From positions 3,097,001 through 3,161,000 of the forward strand of contig JADJPA010000001.1 in the NCBI GenBank assembly GCA_016713505.1: a stretch of DNA of 64,000 nt. The letters run 5' to 3'. Shown here piece by piece: positions 51,367 to 59,590 of the stretch; position 1 is the first letter of the stretch; the number at the start of each line of letters is the position of its first letter. The notes under the pieces are model-generated. The model was not told the DNA's origin. It saw nothing but the letters and a program-made list of their open reading frames with translations, and made no database searches. Made by a program: the position numbers and the translations under genes. This DNA comes from Candidatus Competibacteraceae bacterium. GTDB taxonomy: Bacteria > Pseudomonadota > Gammaproteobacteria > Competibacterales > Competibacteraceae.

Positions 51367-53040
51367 CTAATGCGCCGCTGCACCCGCTGCGCCGAAGCCG
51401 GTCTGCGCGCGCACGTACTGATCCTCGAACGCCTCTTTCTCCTGCGCCGCCCTGGCGCTGGTGTCCGTCACCGAACCCAGCCACGCGAAGAAGAAGGCGA
51501 GCGGCATCGAGAAGATCGCCGGCTGCTCGTAGGGGAAGATCGGGTCTTTGTTGCCGAGCACCGTGACCCAAACCGCCTTCGACAGCACCACGATCAACAC
51601 CGCCGACACCAAGCCGGCGATGCTGCCCCAAATTGCGCCGCGCGTGGTCAGACCCTTCCAATACATCGACAGGATCAACACCGGGAAATTACAGGAGGCG
51701 GCGACGCCGAAGGCCAGGCCGACCATGAACGCCACGTTCTGCTTCTCGAAGGCGATGCCGAGCAGCACGGCCAGCACGCCCAAGAACAGCGACGAGCGTT
51801 TCGAGACGCGGACTTCCTCAGCCTCGGTGGCTTGCCCCCGGCGGATGACGTTGGCGTACAAATCGTGCGAGATCGCGGACGCGCCGGCCAGCGCCAGCCC
51901 TGATACCACCGCGAGAATGGTCGCGAAGGCCACCGCCGACAAAAAGCCCAGCATCAAATTCCCGCCGACCGCGTGCGCCAAGTGCATGGCGGGCATGTTG
52001 CCGCCGCCGCGCAGCTTGCCGGCCAGATCGCCACCCTCGAAGTATTCCGGATTGGTGCCGACGATGGTGATCGCCGATAGCCCCATGATCGCCACCACGG
52101 TGAAGAAGAAACCGACGCACAGCGTGGCGATGAACACGCTCTTGCGGGCTTCCTTGGCGTTCGGCACCGTGAAAAAGCGCATCAAGATATGTGGCAGGCC
52201 GGCGGTGCCGAACATCAAGCCCAGAGACAGTGACACCGCCGTGATCGGATCGGACAGGAACGAGCCGGGGGCCATCAGCGCCATGCCTTTTTTGGAATTG
52301 GCCACGGCTTTGGACGCCAGGGTCTCCAGACTGAAACCGAACTGGGAAAAAGCCAGCAGCATCACCAGCGTGCCGCCGCCGAGCAACAAACAAGCTTTGA
52401 TAATCTGCACCCAGGTGGTGGCGATCATCCCGCCGAAAGTGACATAAACCACCATCAGCACGCCGACGATCACCACCGCGATCCAGTATTCCAAGCCGAA
52501 TAGCAACTTGATGAGCTGTCCCGCGCCGACCATCTGCGCGATCAAATAGAACACCACTACGGTCAGCGAGCCGATGGCGGCGACGGTGCGGACCTGGCGC
52601 TGATCGAGCCGGTAGGAGGTAATGTCGGCGAAAGTGAATTTGCCCAGGTTGCGCAGCCGCTCGGCCATGATGAACATGATGAACGGCCAGCCCACATAAA
52701 AGCAGATGCAGTAGATGTAGCCGTCGAAGCCCTGGAAATAGGTCATGCTGGTCAGGCCGAGCAGGGTAGCCGCCGACATGTAGTCGCCGGCGATGGCCAA
52801 GCCGTTCTGGGTGCCGGTGATGCCGCCGCCGGCGGAGTAATAGTCGCTGGCGGTCTTGGTGCGCTGGGCCGCCCAGTAGGTGATGCCCAAGGTCATCATC
52901 ACGAAGATGAAGAACATGACGATGGCGTGAATGTTGAGCGCCTGTTTTTGCGCTTGGCCGACGTCCGGGGCCGCCAGCGCCAAGCCCATCCAGCCCAGCG
53001 CCAGCGCGCCGGCGGTAATTTGTAGGAGGCGACGGTTCAT
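51367..53040 (-). CDS. actP: Cation/acetate symporter ActP
   Basis: A 557-residue sodium:solute symporter with an N-terminal signal-like segment (to about 24) and 13-14 membrane helices, as in ActP/YjcG. Hallmarks: SDYYSAGGGITGTQNGLAIAGDYMSAATLLG (65-95), FGTAGLPHILMRFFTVPNAKEARKS (about 281-305). It takes up acetate and other short monocarboxylates. The start overlaps yjcH by ATGA. Confidence 0.95.
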   Translation of the reverse strand: MNRRLLQITAGALALGWMGLALAAPDVGQAQKQALNIHAIVMFFIFVMMTLGITYWAAQRTKTASDYYSAGGGITGTQNGLAIAGDYMSAATLLGLTSMTYFQGFDGYIYCICFYVGWPFIMFIMAERLRNLGKFTFADITSYRLDQRQVRTVAAIGSLTVVVFYLIAQMVGAGQLIKLLFGLEYWIAVVIVGVLMVVYVTFGGMIATTWVQIIKACLLLGGGTLVMLLAFSQFGFSLETLASKAVANSKKGMALMAPGSFLSDPITAVSLSLGLMFGTAGLPHILMRFFTVPNAKEARKSVFIATLCVGFFFTVVAIMGLSAITIVGTNPEYFEGGDLAGKLRGGGNMPAMHLAHAVGGNLMLGFLSAVAFATILAVVSGLALAGASAISHDLYANVIRRGQATEAEEVRVSKRSSLFLGVLAVLLGIAFEKQNVAFMVGLAFGVAASCNFPVLILSMYWKGLTTRGAIWGSIAGLVSAVLIVVLSKAVWVTVLGNKDPIFPYEQPAIFSMPLAFFFAWLGSVTDTSARAAQEKEAFEDQYVRAQTGFGAAGAAAH

Positions 53041-53348
53041 TCGATGGCTCCCCGGATGATCTCTGAGTTGATGTCATCGAATTCGGTATTGGCGCGCCGG
53101 ATGTAGACCCCGGTCAACAGCCAGAACAACAAAATCAAGCCCGCGCCGATCGGCCAAGCGATGGTGGCTACGCCGCCGTCCCAAATCGGCTTGGCCAGCA
53201 TCGTCGGATTGAACGCCACGATCATGATGAAGATGAAATAGAGGCCCAGCACCACCGCCGTCAGCGTCCAGGCAAAACGACTGCGTTTGCTGACCAGTTC
53301 ATCGAATTTCGGATTTCTTCGGATCCGTTCGTACACTTCAGACGACAT
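53037..53348 (-). CDS. yjcH: DUF485 small membrane protein YjcH
   Basis: A 103-residue protein with two hydrophobic helices (about 27-45 and 62-82), matching the DUF485 companion of ActP (SSEVYERIRRNPKFDELVSKRSRFAWTLT at the N-terminus). AGGAG lies correctly before the ATG at 53348. First gene of the actP operon; its stop overlaps the actP start. Confidence 0.92.
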   Translation of the reverse strand: MSSEVYERIRRNPKFDELVSKRSRFAWTLTAVVLGLYFIFIMIVAFNPTMLAKPIWDGGVATIAWPIGAGLILLFWLLTGVYIRRANTEFDDINSEIIRGAIE

Positions 53349-53472
53349 TTGTTGTTTCTCCTTTATGTGGGTAGATAGCATGGTCTTGGGCGCAAGAGCG
53401 TAACCAAGTATTATAACTATATAAAGACTTTCTATTTTTTCCACACGAGGCCAACAGTTTTGCTAATGTCTC

Positions 53473-53491
53473 ACAGGTGATGTACACCTGT
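53473..53491. promoter_or_regulatory. Inverted repeat between yjcH and the exonuclease gene
   Basis: ACAGGTG-ATGTA-CACCTGT, perfect 7-5-7, in the divergent promoter region. It may be an operator for a regulator that acts on both transcripts. Confidence 0.45.
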
Positions 53492-53548
53492 TGGAGCGGT
53501 TGGGTCAAAATAACTATTTGCCTTTACCTGACAGATGAGCTCGATTTG

Positions 53549-55774
53549 ATGAATGAAAATCTTCGCTTCGTTCTTGCGCTTGCCGCTTTTTTAGCGTTGG
53601 TGGCCGGGTTGGGACTGGCGGCGGGTTATGCGGTTTACCATGCCCTGGAAGTGGATGAAAAAGAAACCGTCGTCAAGATAGTGGCTCCTAAGGCGGAACT
53701 GATCGCCGAGATTGGGGCGCTGCTGCTGGCTTTCCTCGGCATTGCGTTCGCCGCAGCCTATCAGGTCTACGTGAAGGGTTTGCTCAGGATCGCGGAAGGC
53801 ATTCGCATCACTCTCAACGCCAATTCCAGCCACCGCCTGGAATCAGCGGGTCCGTCCGAGCTAAGGCGGCTGATGGAGGCGGTCAACGATCTGGCCGAAC
53901 ATGGAGAACTGCTGGCGCGCGACCTGGAAGCCAAGGTCGCTCGGGCCAAAGCCTCGGTCGAGGAGGAGAAGAATCGACTGGCGGCGCTGATGTCCGAGTT
54001 GACTCAAGGCGTGCTGGTCTGCAACGCCGACGGCCGCATCCTGCTCTACAACGAGCGCGCGCGTCAGACGCTGTGCGCCGCGGACGGTGCGCAAAATGAG
54101 ACCTCAATGACGCTGGTGGGCCTTGGGCGATCCATTTTTACCATCATCGACCGCAATCTGTTGGCGCACGCCTTGGAAAACATCCGCGCCCGGCTGGAAA
54201 AAGACGAACCTGGTCCCAGCGCGCAATTCGTGTTCACCACCCGAACCGGACAGCTCGTTCGGGTGCGGCTGGCGCCGGTGGTGGTCGCGCCGGAAGCGCC
54301 TCCAAGCGGTGCAGAGCCCGAGCGCCAGCACGCGATTTCAGAAGGGTCGTCCGTGCCAGTGCCGCCGCCCGCCCTCAGCGGTTTCGTCATGACCCTGGAA
54401 AACGTCACTCACACCTTCGAACTGGACAGCACGCGCGATATGTTGTTGCAAGCGCTGACGGAAGGCAGCCGGGCGGCGCTGGCGAACATCCGCGCCGCCG
54501 TGGAAACCTTGACCGACTACCCGGATTGCGATCCGGCGCATCGCGCGCGCTTCCTTCAGGTCATTCGGGAAGAGGCCCGCGCCTTGAGCGGCAGGCTCGA
54601 TAAGACGACCTCCGATTACGCCGATTCCCTCAAGACCCGCTGGCCGCTGGAGGAAATGCTGGCGGTCGATGCGGTCGCGGCGGCGCGACGTCGGATCGAG
54701 AGCCGGCTGGGGTTGCGCACGCGTTCGGAGGTGCTCGACGATTCGATTTGGATCAAGGTTGACAGCTATACGCTGGTGCAGGCATTCGCTTACTTGGCCG
54801 GTCGGCTAAAGGACGGCTACCAGGTTCGCGAGCTGTGTTTCAATCTGACGCGGCACGCACGGGTTGTGGAACTCGATCTGGCCTGGTCCGAGCCCATCCT
54901 GTCGCAAGGGGTTTTGTACGATTGGGAGACCGATACCATGCGGGCCGGCGGGGAAGACAGCCCGCTGACGTTGCGTGACGTGACCGATCGGTTGGGGGCG
55001 GAAATCGTCTACATGATCGACAAGACCCGACAGCGGCCTTTCATTCGATTCCTGTTACCGATGGTCAAGCCGACGCGCGCTTCGGCCGGCGCTCCGATCC
55101 GCTTCGGCGAAAGCCGGCCGGAGTTTTACGATTTCGATTTGTTTCATCAAGCCGGTCAAACCCCCGAACTCGATCAGATTCCGCTGGCGGAGCTGGCGTA
55201 CACCGTGATCGACACCGAGACCACCGGCCTCGATCCCTCAACCGGCGACGAGATCATCGCCATCGGCGCGGTGCGCATCGTCAACAACCGGCTGCTACGC
55301 TATGAAACCTACGAACAACTGGTCGATCCCAAGCGGCCGATCGCCTCCTTATCGCAGACCGTGCACGGCATCACCCACGAGATGCTGCGCGGCCAGCCGA
55401 CCGTCGACCAGGTTCTGCCGCAATTTCACGAGTATTGCGAGGATACGGTGCTGGTCGGGCACAACGCTGCGTTCGACATGCGCTTTTTGCAAATGAAGGA
55501 AGCCCAAACCGGCGTCCGTTTCACCCAACCGGTGTTGGATACGCTGCTGCTGTCGCAAGTGCTGCATCCCCACCAGGAATCGCACGCGCTGGAGGCCATC
55601 GCCGAGCGCTTGGGCGTTGCGGTGGTCGCCCGCCACACCGCGTTGGGCGACGCCTTGGTGACCGGAGAAGTGTTCTTGCGGATGATCCCACTGCTGGCGG
55701 CGCACGGGGTCCGCACCTTGCAAGACGCTCGTGAGGCCACCGAAAAAGCGCTGTACGCCAAGGTCGAATATTGA
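53549..55774 (+). CDS. Membrane PAS/pseudo-histidine-kinase protein fused to a DEDDh 3'-5' exonuclease
   Basis: A 741-residue fusion: two membrane helices (about 7-30 and 53-72), HAMP-like coiled region (73-145), PAS (about 148-290), and a HisKA/HATPase-like region (295-510) with no phospho-acceptor histidine in ALTEGSRAALANIRAAVETL, plus a weakly recognisable ATP lid. The C-terminal exonuclease (551-720) has DTETTG (Asp555, Glu557), HNAAFDMRF (Asp643) and HTALGD (His696, Asp701), the full DEDDh set. It sits divergent from the actP operon, as in several proteobacteria. The biological role is unknown. Confidence 0.9.
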   Translation: MNENLRFVLALAAFLALVAGLGLAAGYAVYHALEVDEKETVVKIVAPKAELIAEIGALLLAFLGIAFAAAYQVYVKGLLRIAEGIRITLNANSSHRLESAGPSELRRLMEAVNDLAEHGELLARDLEAKVARAKASVEEEKNRLAALMSELTQGVLVCNADGRILLYNERARQTLCAADGAQNETSMTLVGLGRSIFTIIDRNLLAHALENIRARLEKDEPGPSAQFVFTTRTGQLVRVRLAPVVVAPEAPPSGAEPERQHAISEGSSVPVPPPALSGFVMTLENVTHTFELDSTRDMLLQALTEGSRAALANIRAAVETLTDYPDCDPAHRARFLQVIREEARALSGRLDKTTSDYADSLKTRWPLEEMLAVDAVAAARRRIESRLGLRTRSEVLDDSIWIKVDSYTLVQAFAYLAGRLKDGYQVRELCFNLTRHARVVELDLAWSEPILSQGVLYDWETDTMRAGGEDSPLTLRDVTDRLGAEIVYMIDKTRQRPFIRFLLPMVKPTRASAGAPIRFGESRPEFYDFDLFHQAGQTPELDQIPLAELAYTVIDTETTGLDPSTGDEIIAIGAVRIVNNRLLRYETYEQLVDPKRPIASLSQTVHGITHEMLRGQPTVDQVLPQFHEYCEDTVLVGHNAAFDMRFLQMKEAQTGVRFTQPVLDTLLLSQVLHPHQESHALEAIAERLGVAVVARHTALGDALVTGEVFLRMIPLLAAHGVRTLQDAREATEKALYAKVEY

Positions 55775-55790
55775 AAAAACCGTCCGTGGC

Positions 55791-55836
55791 CCTCGCTCTT
55801 GGAGGCTTGGGGAATCGCCTGGAACCAGGAGCGAGG
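55791..55836. terminator. Long hairpin between convergent genes
   Basis: CCTCGCTCTTGG (55791-55802) pairs with CCAGGAGCGAGG (55825-55836), 12 pairs with one G-U, between the exonuclease stop and fccB stop. Confidence 0.6.
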
Positions 55837-55881
55837 CTGCGGTGCTTGGGGTCCGCCTCCCGAGGGTTTACCCGCCGGCGT

Positions 55882-57144
55882 TCAGGCGAAGGTGTCAGCG
55901 AACAGATTGGCGGACCAGTCGAACATGTCCTCGTAATTATCGCGGGTCGGCGAGGCGGCTTCTCCGAACGAGGCGGGCACCAAATCCATGGTCTTGGTGG
56001 CCGGGTTATAGGCGTAAACCGCCGTCAGCCACGAGGCGGTATTGGCGGTGATCGGGCTGTAGCAAGCCGAATTGGTCACCGGAGCCGGATCGGGGGCTTC
56101 GCCGGCGAACGCCCGTAAAATCGCGTCGGCGCAGACTTTGGCCTCGGCGTTGGCGATATGGCCGGATTTGGGTTGGCCGGTGCCTTGCGAGTCGCCGATG
56201 ATGTGGACGCCCGTCATGCCCGCGAGGGTGGATTCGTAATTGAGCGGGTTGACAGGCGCCCAAAGACCGGCGCCTGTCAGACCGGCGCTGGTGACCAACG
56301 CTCCCGCCTTTTGAGGGGCGATCACGTTCAAAACGTCCGCCTTGAAGTCGCCGGCGCTGGTATAGGCGATCCGCTGGTCCGAATCCACTCGCAGCAGCGC
56401 GGCGTTGGGGTGATATTCGATGACGCCGGCGTGGGTTTGGGTGAACGCCTTGGTGAAGGTTTCCGGCTCGGCGACGATGCCGGGATTGGCGTCCAGCACG
56501 ATGACCTTGGAACCGGGCTTGGTGCGCTTGAGATAATCGGCGACCACGCAGGCGCGCTCGTAAGGTCCGGGCGGGCAACGATAGGGTTTGGGCGGGATGG
56601 TCATGATGAACAGTCCGCCCGCCGGCATGGTTTGGATCTGTTGCTTGAGCAGCGTGGTTTGCGTGCCCGCTTGCCAAGCGTGGGGAACTTTGTTGGGATC
56701 CCAGCCGGTGACGGGTTGGAACTCGATGCCGGGAGCCAGCACCACATGCTCGCAATCCAGCGGAGTCCGACCGGCGACCTGCACCCGCCAGGTGCTGCCG
56801 GTCGGCTTTTCGATGCTCATCGCCCGGCCTTGAACGAAATTGACGCCGAGTTGTTGGAGCGACCCATAATTAAAGGTGATTTGATTCAGGCTCAGCGAAT
56901 TGGTCAGCACCAAATTGCTGAGGATGCAAGAAATGTGAGCGGGGTTGGCGTCCACCAAGGTAACGGCGACACCCGCGCCGCCCCACAGCTTCAGATATTT
57001 GGCCAAGGTGGCGCCGGCGAAGCCGCCGCCGACCACCACCACCCGGCCGGACAAACTTTGCGCCTTGAGGTAAATCGGCGTGGCGGCCAGCGCGGCGGCG
57101 GCCCCGGTCAGTTTCAGAAAATGGCGTCGCGAGATCGTATTCAT
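55882..57144 (-). CDS. fccB: Flavocytochrome c sulfide dehydrogenase flavoprotein subunit
   Basis: A 420-residue FccB. Tat signal SRRHFLKLTGAAAALAA (5-21), FAD loop VVVVGGGFAGATLAKYL (35-51), and the redox cysteines C190 (RCPPGPYER) and C361 (NSACYSP). These fit the disulfide pair of Allochromatium FccB after allowing for the signal. It oxidises sulfide to sulfur in the periplasm and passes electrons to FccA. It lies 58 bp after the cytochrome gene in the same operon. Confidence 0.94.
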   Translation of the reverse strand: MNTISRRHFLKLTGAAAALAATPIYLKAQSLSGRVVVVGGGFAGATLAKYLKLWGGAGVAVTLVDANPAHISCILSNLVLTNSLSLNQITFNYGSLQQLGVNFVQGRAMSIEKPTGSTWRVQVAGRTPLDCEHVVLAPGIEFQPVTGWDPNKVPHAWQAGTQTTLLKQQIQTMPAGGLFIMTIPPKPYRCPPGPYERACVVADYLKRTKPGSKVIVLDANPGIVAEPETFTKAFTQTHAGVIEYHPNAALLRVDSDQRIAYTSAGDFKADVLNVIAPQKAGALVTSAGLTGAGLWAPVNPLNYESTLAGMTGVHIIGDSQGTGQPKSGHIANAEAKVCADAILRAFAGEAPDPAPVTNSACYSPITANTASWLTAVYAYNPATKTMDLVPASFGEAASPTRDNYEDMFDWSANLFADTFA

Positions 57145-57202
57145 GGCGTTTATCCTCTACAGAGTTCGATGGGAAGGCGAGGGTCGAGCGTAAAGACGCC
57201 GC

Positions 57203-57577
57203 TCAATCATCATCGTGCTCGTGGTGATCGCCACCGTCGCCGCCTCCGTCCGATCCGCTGCCGCCGCCGTTGCCTAATCCCGCGTAATAGTCGGCGATCA
57301 ACCGAATTTGCGCGTCGGTATATCCTTTTGCCTGGCGGTGCATGATATCGTTAGTTTTAGTGCTGTATTTCATTTCGAGCACTTCTTCATAGATTTCCTG
57401 GGCGCTTTCTCCGCGCAGGCTGTCGATGTCACCTACGGCCTGGCCGTTAGTGCCGTGACATTGAGCGCATTGCGAGGCCAACAAACGGCCGGCCGGCGGT
57501 GCGGTCCAGCCCGTCAGCGGGATGGCGAGCGCAAGGCCAGAAAGGAAGGTCAATAGAACTCGATAGTTTGAAATCAT
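57203..57577 (-). CDS. fccA: Class I cytochrome c (FccA-like) with Gly/Asp/His tail
   Basis: A 124-residue cytochrome: Sec signal (1-25), haem motif CAQCH (37-41) and distal Met79. The tail after about 103 has a Gly/Ser/Asp-rich run ending DHHEHDDD, which looks like a metal-binding appendage. It receives electrons from FccB. It is shorter than the diheme FccA of purple sulfur bacteria; here one haem site is seen, so this is the mono-haem type. First gene of the fccAB operon. Confidence 0.88.
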   Translation of the reverse strand: MISNYRVLLTFLSGLALAIPLTGWTAPPAGRLLASQCAQCHGTNGQAVGDIDSLRGESAQEIYEEVLEMKYSTKTNDIMHRQAKGYTDAQIRLIADYYAGLGNGGGSGSDGGGDGGDHHEHDDD

Positions 57578-57925
57578 TGGCGGTATCCTATTGAAGTGAT
57601 TCTGGTATCATGTCCGCCCCACGCCTCCGGAATTCACAGGTTCTCCGATCGAGCGTAGCTGATTCGAACGCTTACCGTTCGCATCCGAGGACGCCGGGTA
57701 GGGTGACTATGGCTAAGGTACAGGCCAAGAATTAATTGAAGCTGAATTGATTGCGATCGGTTTACCCCAGTTGAACGCCTGGACTAGCGCGCCCGCGTAA
57801 ATTGCGCTGTGGCGACTCGCTCGTAGGTTGTTCGCTAAAAGGACCGTCATTGATTTCGTGATTCCTCTATCCAACATTTCCGGTCAATAATTCGTTCGTT
57901 ACCAAACTGAGGAGCCGAGAACGGT
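57578..57925. other. Divergent promoter region between fccA and the FecR-LysM gene
   Basis: About 350 bp with no gene. It ends with a GAGGAG ribosome-binding site 12 nt before the FecR-LysM ATG. I could not fix a consensus promoter for either transcript. Confidence 0.55.
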
Positions 57926-59590
57926 ATGCAAATTGCAAAAAGACGGTTTGGTCCCAGGAGGGCGATCAAGACGTGCGCTGTTACCAGTTTTATAGCGCTG
58001 GTGTTGCTAGGGGCGGAAACCGCGCGTGCTCAGGAATGGCTCTATACCGTGCGGCCGGGTGACAATTTGTGGAACGTAACCGCCGAACATCTGACCAGAA
58101 TGGATTATTGGCCGAGGTTGCAAGTGCTGAATCAGGTTTCAAATCCGGAAAATCTGCCGCCAGGGATGAAACTGCGCATTCCCATCGCATGGCTCAAACG
58201 GTTGCCAGCGACAGCGCAGGTTCTGAGCGCGCACGGTCAGAACCAAGCCGTGATCGCCACTACCAATCAAACCGTGGCGCTCAAGACCGGCCAGCTTCTG
58301 GAAAGCGGGGATACGGTCCTGACTGGGGAGGACGGTAACGCCACTTTGGAGTTTGGCGATGGTTCGCGCTTGTTGGTGCAAGCCAACAGCCAGCTGAATT
58401 TGAAGAGCCTAAACGCTTATGGCCGCACCAACGTGAGAGACACGCTTTTGCAATTACTGCGCGGACGGGTGGAAAACCAGGTTGTCCCACGCTCGGGGGC
58501 CGGCGCCCGCTATGAGATCTCGACGCCCGTCGCCACCTCGGCCGTGCGGGGTACCCGCTACCGGCTCGGCATGGAAACCGGCACCGATACCGCGCGGACG
58601 GAGGTTTTGGAAGGGAACGTGAGCTTTCGAGGGGGCGGGAAAACCCAGACCGTCGCCAAGGGTTTGGGCTCTTTGGCAAAATCGGACAAGCCGCTGTTGC
58701 CGCCTGTGCCGTTGCTGGCGCCGCCGAATGCCGCCGCGTTGCCGCCGGTCGTCACGCGCGTTCCGATCCAGCTCGCTGTGCCGGCGTTGAAGGGCGCGGT
58801 GGCCTATCGCGCCCAAATTGCTCCCGATGATCGGTTCGAAAGCCTGTTGTTCGATGGCGTATCGCCATCTCCGGCGGTTCGCGGGCCGGATTTGCCCGAT
58901 GGGGATTACCTGCTGCGGGTTCGCGGTATCGACGCCAGAGGCCTGGAAGGCCGCGATGCCTACCATCGCTTTCGCCTGCATGCCCGCCCGGCGCCGCCGT
59001 TTTTGATCGAGCCGGCCCATCAGGGCGCTGTCCTCGAAAAAGCACTGGCTTTTAAATGGTCTGAACCGCAAGACGCCGCGAGCTATCATTTTCAATTGGC
59101 TGAGGATGAGAGCTTTACCACACCGTTGCTGGATCTTGCCGGACAGACCCGAACCACCCTTACGCCGGAGCGTCCGTTGGAGCCGCGCGTTTACTACTGG
59201 CGGGTCGCGGTACGCGACTCATCGGGCAAGGAAGGGCCCTTCAGCGACCCCCAGTCCTTCAAGCTGCAGCCGACCCCGAAATTACAGCCGCCCGAAGTCA
59301 CCGCGGACAGCATGACCTTCCGTTGGAGCGCGGGGCTGCCCGGCCAGCGCTATCAGTTCCAAATCGCCAAGGATGCCGACTTCGAGGAGCTCGTCGCTTC
59401 GGCTGAAGTCGCGGAGCCCCAGCTGAGCATCCGGCGTCCGGACTCCGGTTTTCATTATCTTCGGATTCGTACCATCGAGCCGGATGGTTCCGCGGGGCCG
59501 TATGGCCCGGTGCAACGGATCGACGTTCCACCCGCCAGCTATTGGCCGATCGGTTTGGTGGTCTTTTTAACGTTGGTCTTGGCTTTATGA
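57926..59590 (+). CDS. FecR-domain protein with LysM and Fn3-like repeats
   Basis: A 554-residue protein: signal peptide (about 1-35), LysM (YTVRPGDNLWNVTAEHLTRMDYWPRLQVLN, 40-69), FecR domain (about 118-232, with TPVATSAVRGTRYRLG), then three to four Fn3-like repeats (about 275-535; KWSEPQDAASYHFQLAEDESF, RWSAGLPGQRYQFQIAKDADF) and a C-terminal membrane helix (538-554). LysM suggests binding to peptidoglycan. Its stop overlaps the CHASE2 gene by ATGA. FecR proteins paired with CHASE2 sensors are a recurring combination. Confidence 0.88.
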   Translation: MQIAKRRFGPRRAIKTCAVTSFIALVLLGAETARAQEWLYTVRPGDNLWNVTAEHLTRMDYWPRLQVLNQVSNPENLPPGMKLRIPIAWLKRLPATAQVLSAHGQNQAVIATTNQTVALKTGQLLESGDTVLTGEDGNATLEFGDGSRLLVQANSQLNLKSLNAYGRTNVRDTLLQLLRGRVENQVVPRSGAGARYEISTPVATSAVRGTRYRLGMETGTDTARTEVLEGNVSFRGGGKTQTVAKGLGSLAKSDKPLLPPVPLLAPPNAAALPPVVTRVPIQLAVPALKGAVAYRAQIAPDDRFESLLFDGVSPSPAVRGPDLPDGDYLLRVRGIDARGLEGRDAYHRFRLHARPAPPFLIEPAHQGAVLEKALAFKWSEPQDAASYHFQLAEDESFTTPLLDLAGQTRTTLTPERPLEPRVYYWRVAVRDSSGKEGPFSDPQSFKLQPTPKLQPPEVTADSMTFRWSAGLPGQRYQFQIAKDADFEELVASAEVAEPQLSIRRPDSGFHYLRIRTIEPDGSAGPYGPVQRIDVPPASYWPIGLVVFLTLVLAL

